A stretch of DNA of 64,000 bases from Oscheius onirici (GCA_932521025.1 OW051468.1:4650064-4714063), one strand, 5' to 3'. Positions 45,801 through 57,339 are shown, counted from the first letter of the stretch. Notes: generated by a model from the sequence alone, not told the origin. A program made the numbers and translations.

Positions 45801-48578
45801 GACCGAGTTGTTGACGACGATGTTCATGAAGAAGTGTCTGAGTCGTTCGTCCCTTTCCCAGTTCTCAGTGACTCGAAGCTTCAAAGACGGAGACATGACT
45901 GGACGGATCGGGTCCAGATTAGTCTGATGGCTATTTCAGTCTCAAAAACGACTCGACTCACTGGATCAAACTCTCCCCCAAAATCAGTGTCGTCAATGGC
46001 ACAGTTTCGAAAGATCATCTTGTTTTCAGTCAGTGTTCCGGTCTTGTCACTGAGAACATGACTGATCTGCCCGAGTTCTTCTGGAATGTTCAGCGAACGA
46101 CAGTTGATTCCGAAGTCGTTCTCAACGTCGTAGAGATCCAGGTCCTGGGAGATAAAGTAGATTTGTCCGAGTTTGATAATCTCGACCGTGATGTAGAGCG
46201 AAATTGGCACGAGAACCTGAACAAAGTTGTGACCTGGCTAAAGGAAAATCTACCTGATAGCATATGATGAAAATGCCCACTCCAAGAATGCCAGAAACCC
46301 ATGGTTTCGGCGTATCCGCATCCAAATACGGAGCATCCGCTTGACCATTCTCTTCATGTCTTCCAGTAAAGAAACCTGTCAATAGTGCTCCCGAAAAGAC
46401 CATGACGAAGAGCATAATGACACAGAAGACGATATATTTGTTGGTGATCTTCTCAATGTCCGACATCTTATGTGGAGCACGTCCGTTGTTCATCATCACC
46501 TATTAGGGGGCGTCAAAAGTCTTTGTAATTAGTTCTACAGCTACCCTTCAAATTGATCGGATCGGTCCGGGATTGTTCCTAGGGGTAATCGACCTCGAAA
46601 AAAAATATTGAGAGCTTTTAGGACAGTTTGGATTTTGGTATCAAGGGTTACGGTAGCTTTTAAAATCGGCCAAAAAACGTATTTTCGCGATAACTTTTTG
46701 GGGTTAGGAGATACAAAAAAATGGTCAACTACAAAAAAATTCGGCTCATCGAGACGCATCTTTCTTCCGTATGTATTGAAATAAAGGCTAGGGAACTATT
46801 TTGAGTTCCAAATTTCAGCATGTACCCCACCTCATGGTGATTTTTTGAGCTCGAATTTGATTTTTTGAGAAAACTATCTATCCAATCGAGCTGATATTTT
46901 ACAGGGGTCATATTTAGCCCAGTAAAACGCTACTGTTAAAAAACAAAAAGATTTCCTCTCGGCGGACTCGAACCCGGGTCGTTCCAGCGTGAAATTTCAA
47001 AAACCCACTACACCAAAAATGCGAAAATTTGAAAGTCGAATAACTTTTTGCGCGATCCAAACTGTCCTAAAAGCTCTCAATATTTTTTTTCGAGGTCGAT
47101 TACCCCTAGGAACAATCCCGGACCGATCCGATCAATTTGAAGGGTAGCTGTAGATCCGATCAATTTGAAGGGTAGCTGTAGAACTAATTACAAAGACTTT
47201 TGACGCCCCCTAGTAGAATCATTTGGACACATGTTCTCGTTTTGTTCAAACCTTTGTGTCGTGACCAGCATACATGACAACTCCTTCAATAAAAGTCGTG
47301 TTTTTCAGTTTAGACCCTCTCAAGAGCATGTTTTCCTTGGTGATCGGCTCGGTCTGTCCATTCTCTCGACCAATACTTGCCCGGATACTGTAGATGGCCT
47401 TGTCTGGCTTTTCACAGCTTAAGGTGTCTGTGAACTCGTTGGGTGAAAAGCCGGACTCTTCCTGAGTCGGATTTTCTTTGGGTTTCGAAAGATTTTTTTA
47501 CCCCTGACCAGTTGTTGAATCTGTGAGGAACGTGCCGCTGTTTCAAAGACGTCTCTCCGTCCAGATTGGCCGTCTCGACAAAGCAAGTACCCTCTTCGTT
47601 CGATGATCTAAAAATGGACAATGTCTAATGTCACGTTGGTTTTGTGTTTCTCGAACACGTGGTGGGACAAATGAAAATATAGCCTTCTTCTGAACCATCT
47701 CTCTTCCAGACTATTCCAGCTTGAGAAGGGTTTCGTGTACTCAAGAGATTATGACGCCCAACTGAGGTCAAAAGTTCCAGGTCATAAGGGAACTATCGAT
47801 AAGAAACAAAACCTACCTGATAAATAGAAGATCCGCCGGAATGTCCTGATCGTTGGAAACGTGGACAATGTCTCCTACCAAAATGTACTTCCATTGCATT
47901 TTGCGGAATCGTTGAGCACTTCTGAAAAGTTTGAGACTCTTGGGTACCAAAATAACCCACTTGTCCCAGACATGACAAAACCGCGAATTTATTTCGTTGT
48001 CGAATTTCCAACGGCGGAAGTCTTCATAGCCGTCCTTTAACATTGTTGTTCCGATGACGAACATTGGCGGAATCAGAGCCAGCCACTTGTTATATACCGC
48101 GAGTTGCGGACAAAAGTTCAGAGCTGAACAAGGTTTTGGAGAACAATCCTCTTACCTGCGATGAAAAAGAAGTACAAATTGGCATATCTGGTCTTCAGCT
48201 GGTGCCAAATGTTGAAGGGCACGAAGGTGATAAAACTATATTTCGTAGTCGAAATAGCATTGTTCGGATAGAATTTGTAATTTGGAAGATCTTGATAGCG
48301 TTCTTCTTCGAAACAAGCGTTTACATTTATTACTCTTGTCCTGAGTTGAAATTTAAAAACGGAGAAAAGGGGGAATCTCACGCGACTCTACGATGGCTCT
48401 TGGTCCTGATAATTTCGACAGGATTCGGGAACTCAAAACCGGCATTGGGAATCCATTGAGAACTGTTCCTTTTGTGATTTTTCGGCGGTTCTGGAGGCAC
48501 CTCGGAAGGAGCCACCATTGATGTTGGTGGAATCGATGCGCTGTGACTGTGTCTCGCCTTGATAAGAGGCGCACACAT
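42846..48578 (-). CDS. Class V P4-ATPase phospholipid flippase (ATP10-like)
   Basis: Lipid flippase moving phospholipid to the cytosolic leaflet. The start is probably 48578 ([13 protein letters not shown]). The N-terminal core reads [20 protein letters not shown] and NLYFFF. Next come LTENKM-containing [13 protein letters not shown] (phosphorylated Asp, about 46017-46050), preceded by [20 protein letters not shown] and [14 protein letters not shown], which are closest to ATP10. The nucleotide-binding part includes [11 protein letters not shown] and [18 protein letters not shown] (about 44600). The hinge is [20 protein letters not shown] (about 43700-43755). The last transmembrane block ends [20 protein letters not shown] at the stop 42846. 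Membrane helices follow normal P4 order. Two introns are swollen by repeats (43885-44398 and 46500-47230). It is tail-to-tail with the K2P gene. Confidence 0.92.
43918..44390. repeat. Repeat built from cccgcggg palindromes in a flippase intron
   Basis: At least six copies of ttcccgcgggaa or close variants, including a direct repeat of a unit of about 60 nt (gggaatcccgtg.cca.ttttcattcccgcgttcccgcgggaat) at 43972-44030 and 44308-44368. The AT-rich middle is unrelated. It fills almost the whole intron. Confidence 0.75.
46506..47210. mobile_element. 705-bp MITE-like element with identical 127-bp terminal repeats
   Basis: Both ends start gggggcgtcaaaagtctttg and are bordered by TA. The 127-bp left arm (46506-46632) is repeated exactly, inverted, at the right end except for a 28-bp tandem duplication in the right arm (unit tacagctacccttcaaattg.., about 47125-47180 on the plus strand). 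The interior encodes nothing but contains a tRNA-like stretch. Located in an intron of the P4-ATPase gene. Identical arms indicate a recent insertion. Confidence 0.85.
46962..47036 (-). other. tRNA-like sequence inside the MITE
   Basis: On the minus strand tggtgtagtgggttt resembles an A-box and gggttcgagtccgcc is a perfect B-box, with a gtttttgaaatttcacgc middle. Acceptor-stem pairing fails. It shares the string aacccgggtcgt with the tRNA-like sequence at 36400-36472. Confidence 0.4.
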
Positions 48579-49583
48579 GGCCAAAGGGGATCATTACCAT
48601 TCAAATATTTCAGGAAGTCTATTTGTTGTAGATCGAACCGTGTTTTTTTCGGTGGAAGAAATTGAATACGCCAGAGGTTTGGAAAAAGCGGAGAGTGTAT
48701 GAGTCAGACACTTTCCTGTAGCCGTCTGTTTTTAGAAAAGGAACATACCATGAGATCGACACGGCTATTCTGGAGGGCTTGTTCAGAACGTAAATATACA
48801 AGCAATCTGTTTTCGTGAAACTCTCACGAGTCAGCGCGCGAATTTGAATCGAGTTATCCGCTTTATTTTTTCTTAGCAGAATATAACCTTACATTTTTTG
48901 GCCAATTTTTAACAACACCTCGAATGGGTAGTTGTCGTAGCGGTAACCACGTACGCAAACTCCGTTTATAGCAGAAAATATGACCGCACTCTGGCGAAAG
49001 CTGCAAACCCTCGGCACATCTTTGTCTTTCCATGTGTGACACTTCAACCTCACTTTTACTTGTCTACCTTATAATTATAAACGCCAATCTGTTACGAACT
49101 CACTTGTTCGCTCCCAAATATATCGATGGTATACGTAGGTAGTACTCAACGAGTACTATCAATACCAACCATAAAATCCCGAAAATACTTAAAGGCTGAG
49201 CCACGGCGACTAAAGTTTGGTCAAAAATCTCGGGAAAAAATTGTAACCCCACAGGTTCTAAGTAGTATAATCTTGTAGTACTCGATGAGTAGAGTAACGA
49301 GTTTATTGAATTATCGAAAAATATTTTTTCCTTGCCGAGATACAGACGTTTCAAGAAAAAAATAAAATTTGAACGCGCGCCAAATTCATACGCAAAGGTC
49401 CGTCGCGGACATTTTCGATCTGACGTGCAATTATTGATCGTAATTTAGCTATTTCTCTTGTACCAAATCATTTTTTCGGCTATTTTTGTCGAACTGGTAC
49501 CTATTCTTGTTCTCAGAAATAAATTTGTCACTATCTTGCTGGTAAAATGACAAAAAGAAGAAAACTCTTAGCAGACGGCGAGG

Positions 49584-49608
49584 GTGGCTGCCTTCGGCAG
49601 CCACCCGA
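49584..49608. repeat. GC-rich hairpin in a gene-free stretch
   Basis: gggtggctgcc and its exact complement around ttc. The surrounding 48579-49964 region is AT-rich, contains a repeated agtactc.a.gagta motif near 49140 and 49290, and has no gene I can support. Confidence 0.6.
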
Positions 49609-49964
49609 GTTTGAGAAAGCAGTTTTGGATCTAACTTGAACTTGTAGCTATTCTGGTTCTCTTAGGAAAAAATTCAAATTGGAGCTATTCTGTGTCTCTT
49701 CAATAAAAAAAGACTTGTAGCTACTTTTTTGACAAAACGCAAATTGACGCATAGTTGCAAGCTACTAAAGCTCTTCGGACAAACGCCTTGGCCTAGTTTC
49801 ACATTGATAATCTTGTTTGTTTGTAGCGAGTATACAGCTGTCTGGACATCAATCTTCTCGTAAAAAGCGTGCAGCAACAGGGCAGCTTGTTGCATATTTT
49901 GTATAGAAAGCTGTTTTCCTCAACTTATTCCTCATCATAACAGTTTTATAATACATTTTAGGCA

Positions 49965-50363
49965 ATGAGCGGCCGAAAAAGATCCGTCCCGGCTCCTGAA
50001 AAGGAAGACGGATATCAGCAAAAACGGCAGAAGAATAATGAAGCCGTGAACAGGTAAAATCTTAGCTATGTAAATTACATTTATTACAAAATTTAAGGAC
50101 ACGAGCGAAGAAAAGGCAGGAAGAATCGGAGACGGCTCAACGCGTCGATGAACTTCGCGTCGAAAATGAGCAGCTGGAACGAAAGGTGATTATTAAAAAC
50201 TTACAAAAGACGATAGAAATCTCATTGTCTTTTAGAAAAAGAAACGTTATAGGTAGACTCCCTTCAAAAGGAGCTATCGTTCCTGAAGGAAATGTTTGTT
50301 GCCTACGCAAATGGCAAAAAAGATGCTGACCCCAGTGGACCGTCGTCAAGTAAGTCCAAATGA
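49965..50363 (+). CDS. cebp-2: C/EBP-type bZIP transcription factor
   Basis: Small nuclear bZIP protein of 95 residues from exons 49965-50053, 50098-50185 and 50253-50363. It starts MSGRKRSVPAPEKEDGYQQK. The basic region is KRQKNNEAVNRTRAKKRQEE, carrying the N..(A)V..(S/T)R pattern of C/EBP proteins. A zipper follows with leucines or equivalents in VDELRVENEQLERKVDSLQK and ELSFLKEMFVAYANGKKD. It ends DPSGPSSSKSK. Closest to C/EBP-gamma and nematode CEBP-2: essentially only a bZIP domain, no activation domain. The ATG follows an attttag acceptor by two bases. The stop lies at a potential donor (tcaagtaagt), so an alternative 3' exon is possible. First gene of a probable three-gene operon. Confidence 0.88.
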
Positions 50364-50511
50364 ACCGAAAACGCTGGTGTATGTACAAATTTTGCCGATA
50401 CTTTACATAAAGATTATTGCTTTACTCTTTGTTCTGTTTCTTTCTATCGCTGTTCATTCGGTGAATACTCCATATGTTTTTTGTTTGTTTTTTCTCTTCA
50501 ATTCGCTCAGA

Positions 50512-51619
50512 ATGCCCGAAGACGCAAGTCAGCTGGCTTCGGTTGCAGAAGAATGTGTCAGGACGTCGACAGAAGCCTTGGAAAATGCCAAAAAGTTCTT
50601 GACGGCACTTGGCAACGTCGATTCGAAACGCGAGGTTTGCCCTTTCACTCCTTTGTAAGATTACTATCTCAGGGAATAAGTCTTCTCGAGGTTAAAAATC
50701 GTGAAATGCTAGTCTACATGACCGAAGTTTCGTTTCTTCTGGGTCGAATGAGTTGTGGACAATCCATCTCCGGAGATGCAACAGTTCTTCGTGCTTCCAA
50801 GCACAGAACGGTATGTTGTTTTTTCTATTTCCGTGAAATTGTCAATTTCAGATTCTTGAACGATTGAAGCCTATGGAGGAGAAAATAAGGTCACAAATTG
50901 AGAAATTGACTCAAGTTGAAGGAGCCGCTGAAAACAGGAAAACACTCCGGGCTAGGCCTGACCAAATGGATGTAAGTTATTTACTTGTCTCTTACACCGC
51001 TTTTCAGTTGGATGATTCGGAAGAATCTGAAGACGATGAAAATCAGGATGAAGGTGAAAAGAAGACAAAAAAGTACATTCCTCCAAAAATGATGGCCGTC
51101 CACTATGAAGGTTTACTTTTTTATTTTTATCGCAGTTTCTGTTTAGAAGATGACGATCCGAAGAGCAATAAAAAGATGGAGAAGGCTAAGAAACGGGCTC
51201 TTCAAAGTTCCTTGATTCAGGAGCTAAAACAACAGTACAGTGATGCACCAATCGAGTTCAGGGCGAGTTTTTTGTCGTTCACGATAACATATATTTCGTT
51301 TCAGGAGGTTTCTCGTCGTCAGCACGAGATCGATAAGGAGAGAGAACGCTTCGAAGAAGACAATCTCGTCCGACTGCGTGTGACTCGTGCTGATCGTGTC
51401 AGAGAAGCCAGAGCCACGCGAGACAATGCTATTGACGATTTGCTCAACTTTGGCAACTACATGATGCGTGGAGAAGATGGTGAAGCTATCCGTCCGAAGA
51501 GAAAAACGAACGGAGGAGGACCTCCTGGCAAAAAGACCAAAAATAGTCGTTTTGAGAAGAGAAAAATGAACGACGCGAAGAAGAGGAACAAGCAGAAAAA
51601 CATCAAACGCCGTCAGTAG
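50512..51619 (+). CDS. ngdn: Neuroguidin (Sas10/Utp3/C1D family)
   Basis: Nucleolar Sas10/C1D-family protein, orthologue of neuroguidin and yeast Lcp5, used in SSU processome and 18S rRNA maturation. It starts MPEDASQLASVAEECVRTST. Exons give GISLLEVKNREMLVYMTEVS (the family helix), ILERLKPMEEKIRSQIEKL, an acidic tract (DDSEESEDDENQDEG), KKYIPPKMMAVHYE, and KKRALQSSLIQELKQQYSDA. The very basic C-terminus ends KKRNKQKNIKRRQ at 51617-51619. All blocks align in order with human neuroguidin. Its ATG comes 149 bp after the bZIP stop, just behind attcgctcag, as expected for an SL-trans-spliced downstream operon gene. Confidence 0.9.
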
Positions 51620-51783
51620 TCACGTTGTTATTGAATTTTGATTGTTATTTCGTTTTGTTGATGAAGTGTTTGTTTGCAAATTTCTTTTGTTTGTCAAAGG
51701 TTGGTTTCCTGTTCTTTTGCTACTTCAATCTATTGGCTTTCTCCTCTTCCTCTTTTACTCAACAAAACTCCTGAAAACTTTAG

Positions 51784-54709
51784 ATGGCTGGCCAATACGA
51801 GGCGGATCTGTGCCGCGTCATTCTGGAAGAGCGATTCGGCAGCTCCGTTAGCCTAGTCATGGGAACACTTCTTCGCGAGCCGAGCATTCTCCACGGTCTC
51901 GTCTACACGCTCCATGGGAAACTGAGCCCACAAATAGTAAGTGTCTTTATCTTCCAGTCAAAAGATCGGGTGAAAAGTTTATTTTGTGTTTTATGTGCAT
52001 CTATTCGTCTGTGAGAACTTCGAGAAAACGACGACGAGCCGTCTTGTGTCCCTCGGGAGACCTCGTTTTCCTGAAATGCTTAGTTTCTCATCTGCTAAGA
52101 ATTGAACTCACAATGCCGCAAAAATAGCATATCCAATGAAAATGGCTTCGACGAGAACGACCGCTATAAAGATCCAAGGAAGCCAGGGTTTTGTGTCTGA
52201 TTCTCCCTGACAATGAATGCCATAGAAGCCAGGCTCACAATGGCAGTTGAACTGAAATTCCCATCAATTTTGAAATTAAAAATGGATACCGATTCGTAGG
52301 GCTCAGCCTGGTGACTTGGCCGACATCTGCCGTTTGTCGTGTACTTCTGAGGTCCGCCATTGCTATCCAGTTGATATTTGGAAAAGTTGTAGGACGCGTT
52401 GAAGCATCTATGAATCAGATTCGTCGAAGATCCCCTCCAGATGGCAGTTTTGTTGTTGCGAATGATCACACTGCTCATAATAGTCTCGATGAAAGTACTG
52501 TTCTTTCGGTAGCACTTTGACACATGAACATTGAACTTTTGAGCCATTGCGAAACTACTCTTGTCCATCTTCATCGGATGCGGGAGTCTCTTATATTCCT
52601 TGCGAGCATTGGCGGTAGTTCTGGCCGTTCTATTAGTCCATTGAGATGAAGATGTCCCATCAGCCGTAGTAAAGCTTGTCTTGGCTAGCTCAGAAGACGT
52701 CAGTTCTGAAGAGCTCGCACTGATTGTGGTAGCCTCCATTGTTGTATAATTAAACTCGGTCGTTGTGAGGAGACTGAAACTAACTTTGATGGTCATCGAC
52801 TGTGCTGTAGATCCTGTAGATTTGTTTTGACTGCTCCCATAGGCATTTGACTGAAACGACGTCAGGAACAGAGTCAACAGCATGAGAGAACGCATCGGGA
52901 ACAAATAAAAAAATATTACTAATTTTAAACGAACATTTTTGAAGTTTGTTAAAAAAAAGCTTTCAGATTAAGAAGGCGATGGCAGTGCTGGAGCAATTCA
53001 ACATTCTCAAATTCAAGATGGATGGAAATAATCGAATCGGTTACACGGTTGATTATGAAGCGGTTACGGCTCTCCTGAAGGCACCCAGGTATGAATTTAA
53101 ACCTATTTTTTTTAACAATTTCGTCAGATGTGCTCTACTTATGCAAAAACTTCACGCCAGCATGGGACTAGAAATCTTTCTTCGTCTTCTTTACCACGGG
53201 CGTTTGAGCTGTTCGGAGGTGATTCGCAATATTGTCCTGGCTCAGGAAACCGACCCGGGCAAAGTATGTTTCCTTTTTCTTAATTCGAATTTTTTTTATT
53301 CAGGTCAAGGAACTTTTCTCTCGACTCGTGGAAACTCAATTTATCGTACGCTGTCCGGCGGTTGATCACACACACCACGGATGTCCTCACTTCCAAAATA
53401 CATCGGATCTGAACATGGTGCCCGAGAAGACGGCGACCAATTTCTCTGCGTCAGGTTTTTTATTTTATTTTTCCTAAAAAAAAAACTTTATTCAGACGAC
53501 GGCAATAGCCGGAAGCGGAAACATGCCGACAGCGATCCAGACTCGGAAATTCTCTGGCGAATCAACTTCCAGCGGTTCGATCGTTACTTCCGCGACCAAA
53601 TAATCCAGGAGATGGTTGTTCCTCAAAATTGGACTGGTGACGAAAAAACGTCGAAGATTTGCAAGCAGACACTAGAGGCTCTGTTCAAGGCCAATGAGGC
53701 GAGGTCTGGGAGCTTGGTCGTGACTAGTAGCAATCCCATTTCGGTGAGGCTATCGTCCTAATTTATTACAAGAAGTACTTGTCTTTCAGGTCTACGACAT
53801 TGCCAAATGTTCCAAAGACAATAATCTCGGAGTGGAGAAGACTGATATTGACTGGGCTCTTCGTGTCTTGGTCGAAGATGCTCGTGGAGTAATACGAAAG
53901 GCCGGAGACAGTGGTGGAGGTCTCTACGTCATTGGTATTACCTTTTTTATAATTGGCGTAATTTTTCCTAGATTTTGATAGAGCTATTCGTCTGTCGTGC
54001 CAGCACCACGTTGAATGTCTGATCCGAGAGCAGTTGGATACCAAAGCTGTCAGGTTTTCTTATCTTTTTACCGAAATAACCATATGTTCAGAGTTTTCCG
54101 CCTGCTGCAGGCCAAGGGATTTCTCGAGGAGGAACAGATTGAAAAGCTGACCATGATGAGTCCAAAAGAGACGCGAGAATTGCTCTTTGCGATGCAGGAA
54201 GAAGGCTATGTCTTCACGAAACCGATTGGAAAGACGCAAGACTTTGCTCCTGCCAGAACTTTTTACCTCTACTATGTCGATTTGACCAAGATTGTGAGAG
54301 GAGTCACTGAATACACTTGCAAGGTCAGCGCTTTTAAAAGTCCCTTAAAAAGACCTTTTCAGTCCCTTCGCAATCTAGTCCTGCGGCGAAAACAAGAGTT
54401 TCTGGAGAATCGGTGGCTTATCGAAAAGGATACGACAATGCAGAACATTATAGACGAGATCAATCGAAATCCTGACAAAGATGAGGCTACCAAGAAAGAG
54501 GAGGTTGCCGATGTACAGGAAACCTACATGCCAACTGCCAGCGCATCCAAATATGAAAAGTTTAAAGTGGCCAGGAATTTGCTTGACGTTAGTTTATTTC
54601 CCCTTCACTAAATTACCCTAATTTTTAGAAAGCCGAGGCGGAAACGGAACGAGTGTTGCTGTCTTTTCGACTGCACCTTCTGCTGGCCAAACAACCGCCT
54701 CTCCTCTGA
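51784..54709 (+). CDS. rpc-3: RNA polymerase III subunit RPC3 (POLR3C / RPC82)
   Basis: Pol III initiation subunit with four winged helices, partner of RPC6. Exon 1 is 51784-51936 (MAGQYEADLCRVILEERFGS). After a 1,030-bp intron, exon 2 starts at 52967 (IKKAMAVLEQFNILKFKMDG). Further blocks: LMQKLHASMGLEIFLRLLYH, VKELFSRLVETQFIVRCPAV, ILWRINFQRFDRYFRDQIIQ, IAKCSKDNNLGVEKTDIDWA, RVFRLLQAKGFLEEEQIEKL with MSPKETRELLFAMQEEGYVF. It ends HLLLAKQPPLL at 54709. The ATG sits directly behind an actttag acceptor, 165 bp after the neuroguidin stop. Third gene of the probable operon; its first intron hosts a complete minus-strand gene. Confidence 0.93.
52001..52895 (-). CDS. Nested EGF-like single-pass membrane protein
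   Basis: Lies wholly inside RPC3 intron 1 on the opposite strand. The signal peptide is MRSLMLLTLFLTSFQSNAYG (start at 52895). A long Ser/Thr-rich stalk with several N-glycosylation sequons follows (NYTT, NRT, NKT, NASYNFS), then a cysteine-bearing part with SKCYRKN, HRCFNAS, GRCRPSHQAEPYE and, after a short intron, FQFNCHCEPGFYGIHC. The last block has the CxC(x8)C spacing of an EGF domain. Then a transmembrane helix WIFIAVVLVEAIFIGYAIFA and a basic tail KTRSPEGHKTARRRFLEVLTDE ending at 52001. Six cysteines in total before the membrane would make one EGF module, though the first pair is unusually far apart. Secreted-ligand precursor or adhesion protein are both possible. Confidence 0.7.
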
Positions 54710-55038
54710 TTTACCGATATCCCCTTGTTAGTTTCAGTTGTTACCTTTTCAAATTCTTGTTGTTCGTAATATATCTTTTTTGGCAATTCTGTCTTTCCCC
54801 GTGATTGCGTGCCACATTCCGCGGACTTCCTAAGAAGACCAGCTGGGCGTCAAATACGATTCGAATCTCAAGTGGAACAAGTGACTCTTCCCCACTTGGC
54901 GAAAGAACAAGAAGATGAGGCGAAAAACAGTTCATAAACTCTCCTGTGGACACGACAACACTGTTTGTACATACAAAATATAAGAGTTGAGCAGAGAACC
55001 CTGATCGAATAAATAGGCTTTTCGGAAAGGGTCTTCTT

Positions 55039-57339
55039 CTAGTCCTCCCATGTCAGAGAGTGACGGTTACCCACTCGCAATTGGCAGTTTCTCTTTCCGT
55101 ACCTGCGATTTTCAATTTACACTAAAATTAAAAGAAAACTAACCAATTAACATAGGCGAACTCATGGTCAGAGATCACAGCATCTTAAAGTTTGTCTATG
55201 AGGGTCGAAACATAAGGAACATACTAAACCGGCCTCCGAATTTGGCAGAGGCGTCTCCTTCGATTTTTCTGGCAGCCTCCAGATTGTCCTTTTCGGCAGA
55301 GAGGGAAGCCTCAACAATGGTCTTCAGATCGGCATCATCGCAATTTCCCTCGTCTCCCCCGTCCTCTCCGTAATCTTCTGTTTGTTCACCGTCAGTAGAC
55401 TCGGCAGTCTCTGAATTTTTACTTTCTTTAAGTCTCTTACATCCTGTACTCACCAGCAGGAGCAGCTTCTCCTCCAGAGGGAGCAGCGGCAGACTCATTG
55501 GTCTCTTCGGCGATATCGTCGTAGCTGGACTCTTCCTTGGCCGGTGCAGGGGCTTCCGGAGCGGGCTCAGCTGGAGCTGGAGCCTCGGTTTCGGCAACTG
55601 GGGCCAAAGTGGGAACCTCCTCATCTGGAACGGGCTGTTCGGGTGCTGGTTCAGGAACAGCAGCTGGAGCCTCGGGCTCTGGCTGAGCAGCAGGCTGCGG
55701 CTGTTGGGCATAAGTCGCTGGAGCCGTGGGAGCCTGAGGCTGTTGAGGCTGGACGTAGTTGGGTCCCTGCTGGGCAGTCTCGGCGGGAGCGGTCTCGGCA
55801 GCTGGTGCAGTTTCTACGGGAGCGGGCTGCTCGGGCTGGGGTTGTTGAGGCTGGGCGTATTGTCCAGAAGGAGCCTGAGGAGCGATAGATTCGGGCTGTT
55901 GGACAGGCTCGGGCTGAGCAGCAGGTCCTTGTTGGTATCCTCCTTGAGCGGGAGCAGGGGCCTGTTCGAATCCTCCGGTCTGCTGAGGCTGTTGTTCTAC
56001 GGCAGCAGGAGCCTGAGGCTGATAGTTGGCGGGGGCCTCTTGATAAGATCCTCCGGCCTGGGGAAGAGGAGCGGGAGCACTCTCAGGCTGAGCAGCAATC
56101 TGAGGAGCAGGCTCAAAAGTCTGTTGAGGAGCAGGAGCCTGTTGGTATCCTCCGAATTGAGGCTGAGGAGCAGCTTCAGGCTGGGGAGCGAAAGACGGCT
56201 GAGGGGCTCCGAAGGAGGGAGCTGGGGCGGCGGGAGCGTATTGAGGAGCAGCCGGCTGTTGGAAGCTGGGCTGAATCTGGACAGGATTGGGCTGGATGGT
56301 CTGAACTCCAGCTGGTCCTCCAAAAGAAGGAGCTTGAGGAGCGATCGGGGGAGAAGCATAAGCTCCACTGAAGCTGGATCCTCCGAAGGATGGAGGAGGA
56401 GGAGGTGGTGGCGGGGGTGGGGGAGGAGCAATCGGAGCTTGAGCATACCCACTGGCAGCCGGAGCAGGAGCATACGAGGGAGCTGGGGCATAAGAAGGAG
56501 CTGGAGCAGCACCGGCATAGCTGAAAGAGAGACTTTTTTGTGGAACTACAGCCAGTTTGCCCAAGTGATTTTGGCCGATTTTCCAGTTAGAGAGCGCTTG
56601 AAACATAGCCCGAATGACCTTCGGTGGATCGAAACGGATCGGCTAGGTGATCCTCCACGCGCCTTGTAATCAGATCGACATCTGGTTTAGGCAGCGGCTG
56701 GCATCTGATAGCGCGGACAGCTTGTCTCCGAGAAAGAAACAGCGTGATTGCACAATTCCAACCGGGATCTATGTTTAACGCGCGTATTCTAAAACTTGCG
56801 CTACTGCAATCCTTTTGAGCAAATGTAATTATACTCAGTCTTTCGAAAGTTAGTTACTGGTTACGCGAGCGAGCTAACGAGGAAGAATTCATGTATTTTG
56901 AATCTTTAATGTCTCCTGTAAATTGATCCCTCCGAGATTCTTACTGTCTTCACAATGAACCAAACTACCTTAGATAAAAGTAGACAGTTCTCTTGTTATG
57001 GTAGCTACAAATTACAGGAACACAGATCTCCCTTCGGAGGTCTATGGGTCGCTAGATTGGCTTCGACTGATTAGTTCACAGGAACATCTGTCAAGAGGTT
57101 CGGCGGATACACCGGTTCGAGACCAGACTGATCTCTATTTCCTTTCGAAAAATAAATTGCAAATGCGAGAAATTTCTGATGAAAAAAAGAGAAAATGCAA
57201 AGTACCTGGAGCTGGAGCAGGGAGGAATACCTCCTCCGCAAGAGGACTGACTAGGAGGACAACATCCCGATCCGCCACCTCCACCTAGACAGGCTAGAGC
57301 TGGCGAGACGAGGAGTACGGTAGCTAGGAGGGAGCGCAT
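55039..57339 (-). CDS. Ground-like (hedgehog-related) secreted protein
   Basis: Exon 1 encodes a signal peptide and Gly/Cys-rich start, MRSLLATVLLVSPALACLGG followed by SGCCPPSQSSCGGGIPPCSS. After an intron of about 690 bp a large exon (about 55452-56521) encodes a Pro/Ala/Gln-rich region (APAPSYAPAP, a run of proline near 56410, many PQ.PQ.QP units). Later exons give an acidic linker and the ground-like domain: GNCDDADLKTIVEASLSAEK and AARKIEGDASAKFGGRF, then AVISDHEFAYVNWYGKRNCQ, ending RHSLTWED at 55039. The ground-like domain is C-terminal as usual, but its last cysteines are partly missing. Probably an apical extracellular matrix or cuticle component. Nothing supported lies in 54710-55038. 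Confidence 0.78.

Noticed and set aside
55704-56669. 321-residue Ser/Leu/Arg-rich plus-strand frame
   Set aside because: Antisense shadow of the Pro/Gln/Ala-rich exon of the ground-like gene.
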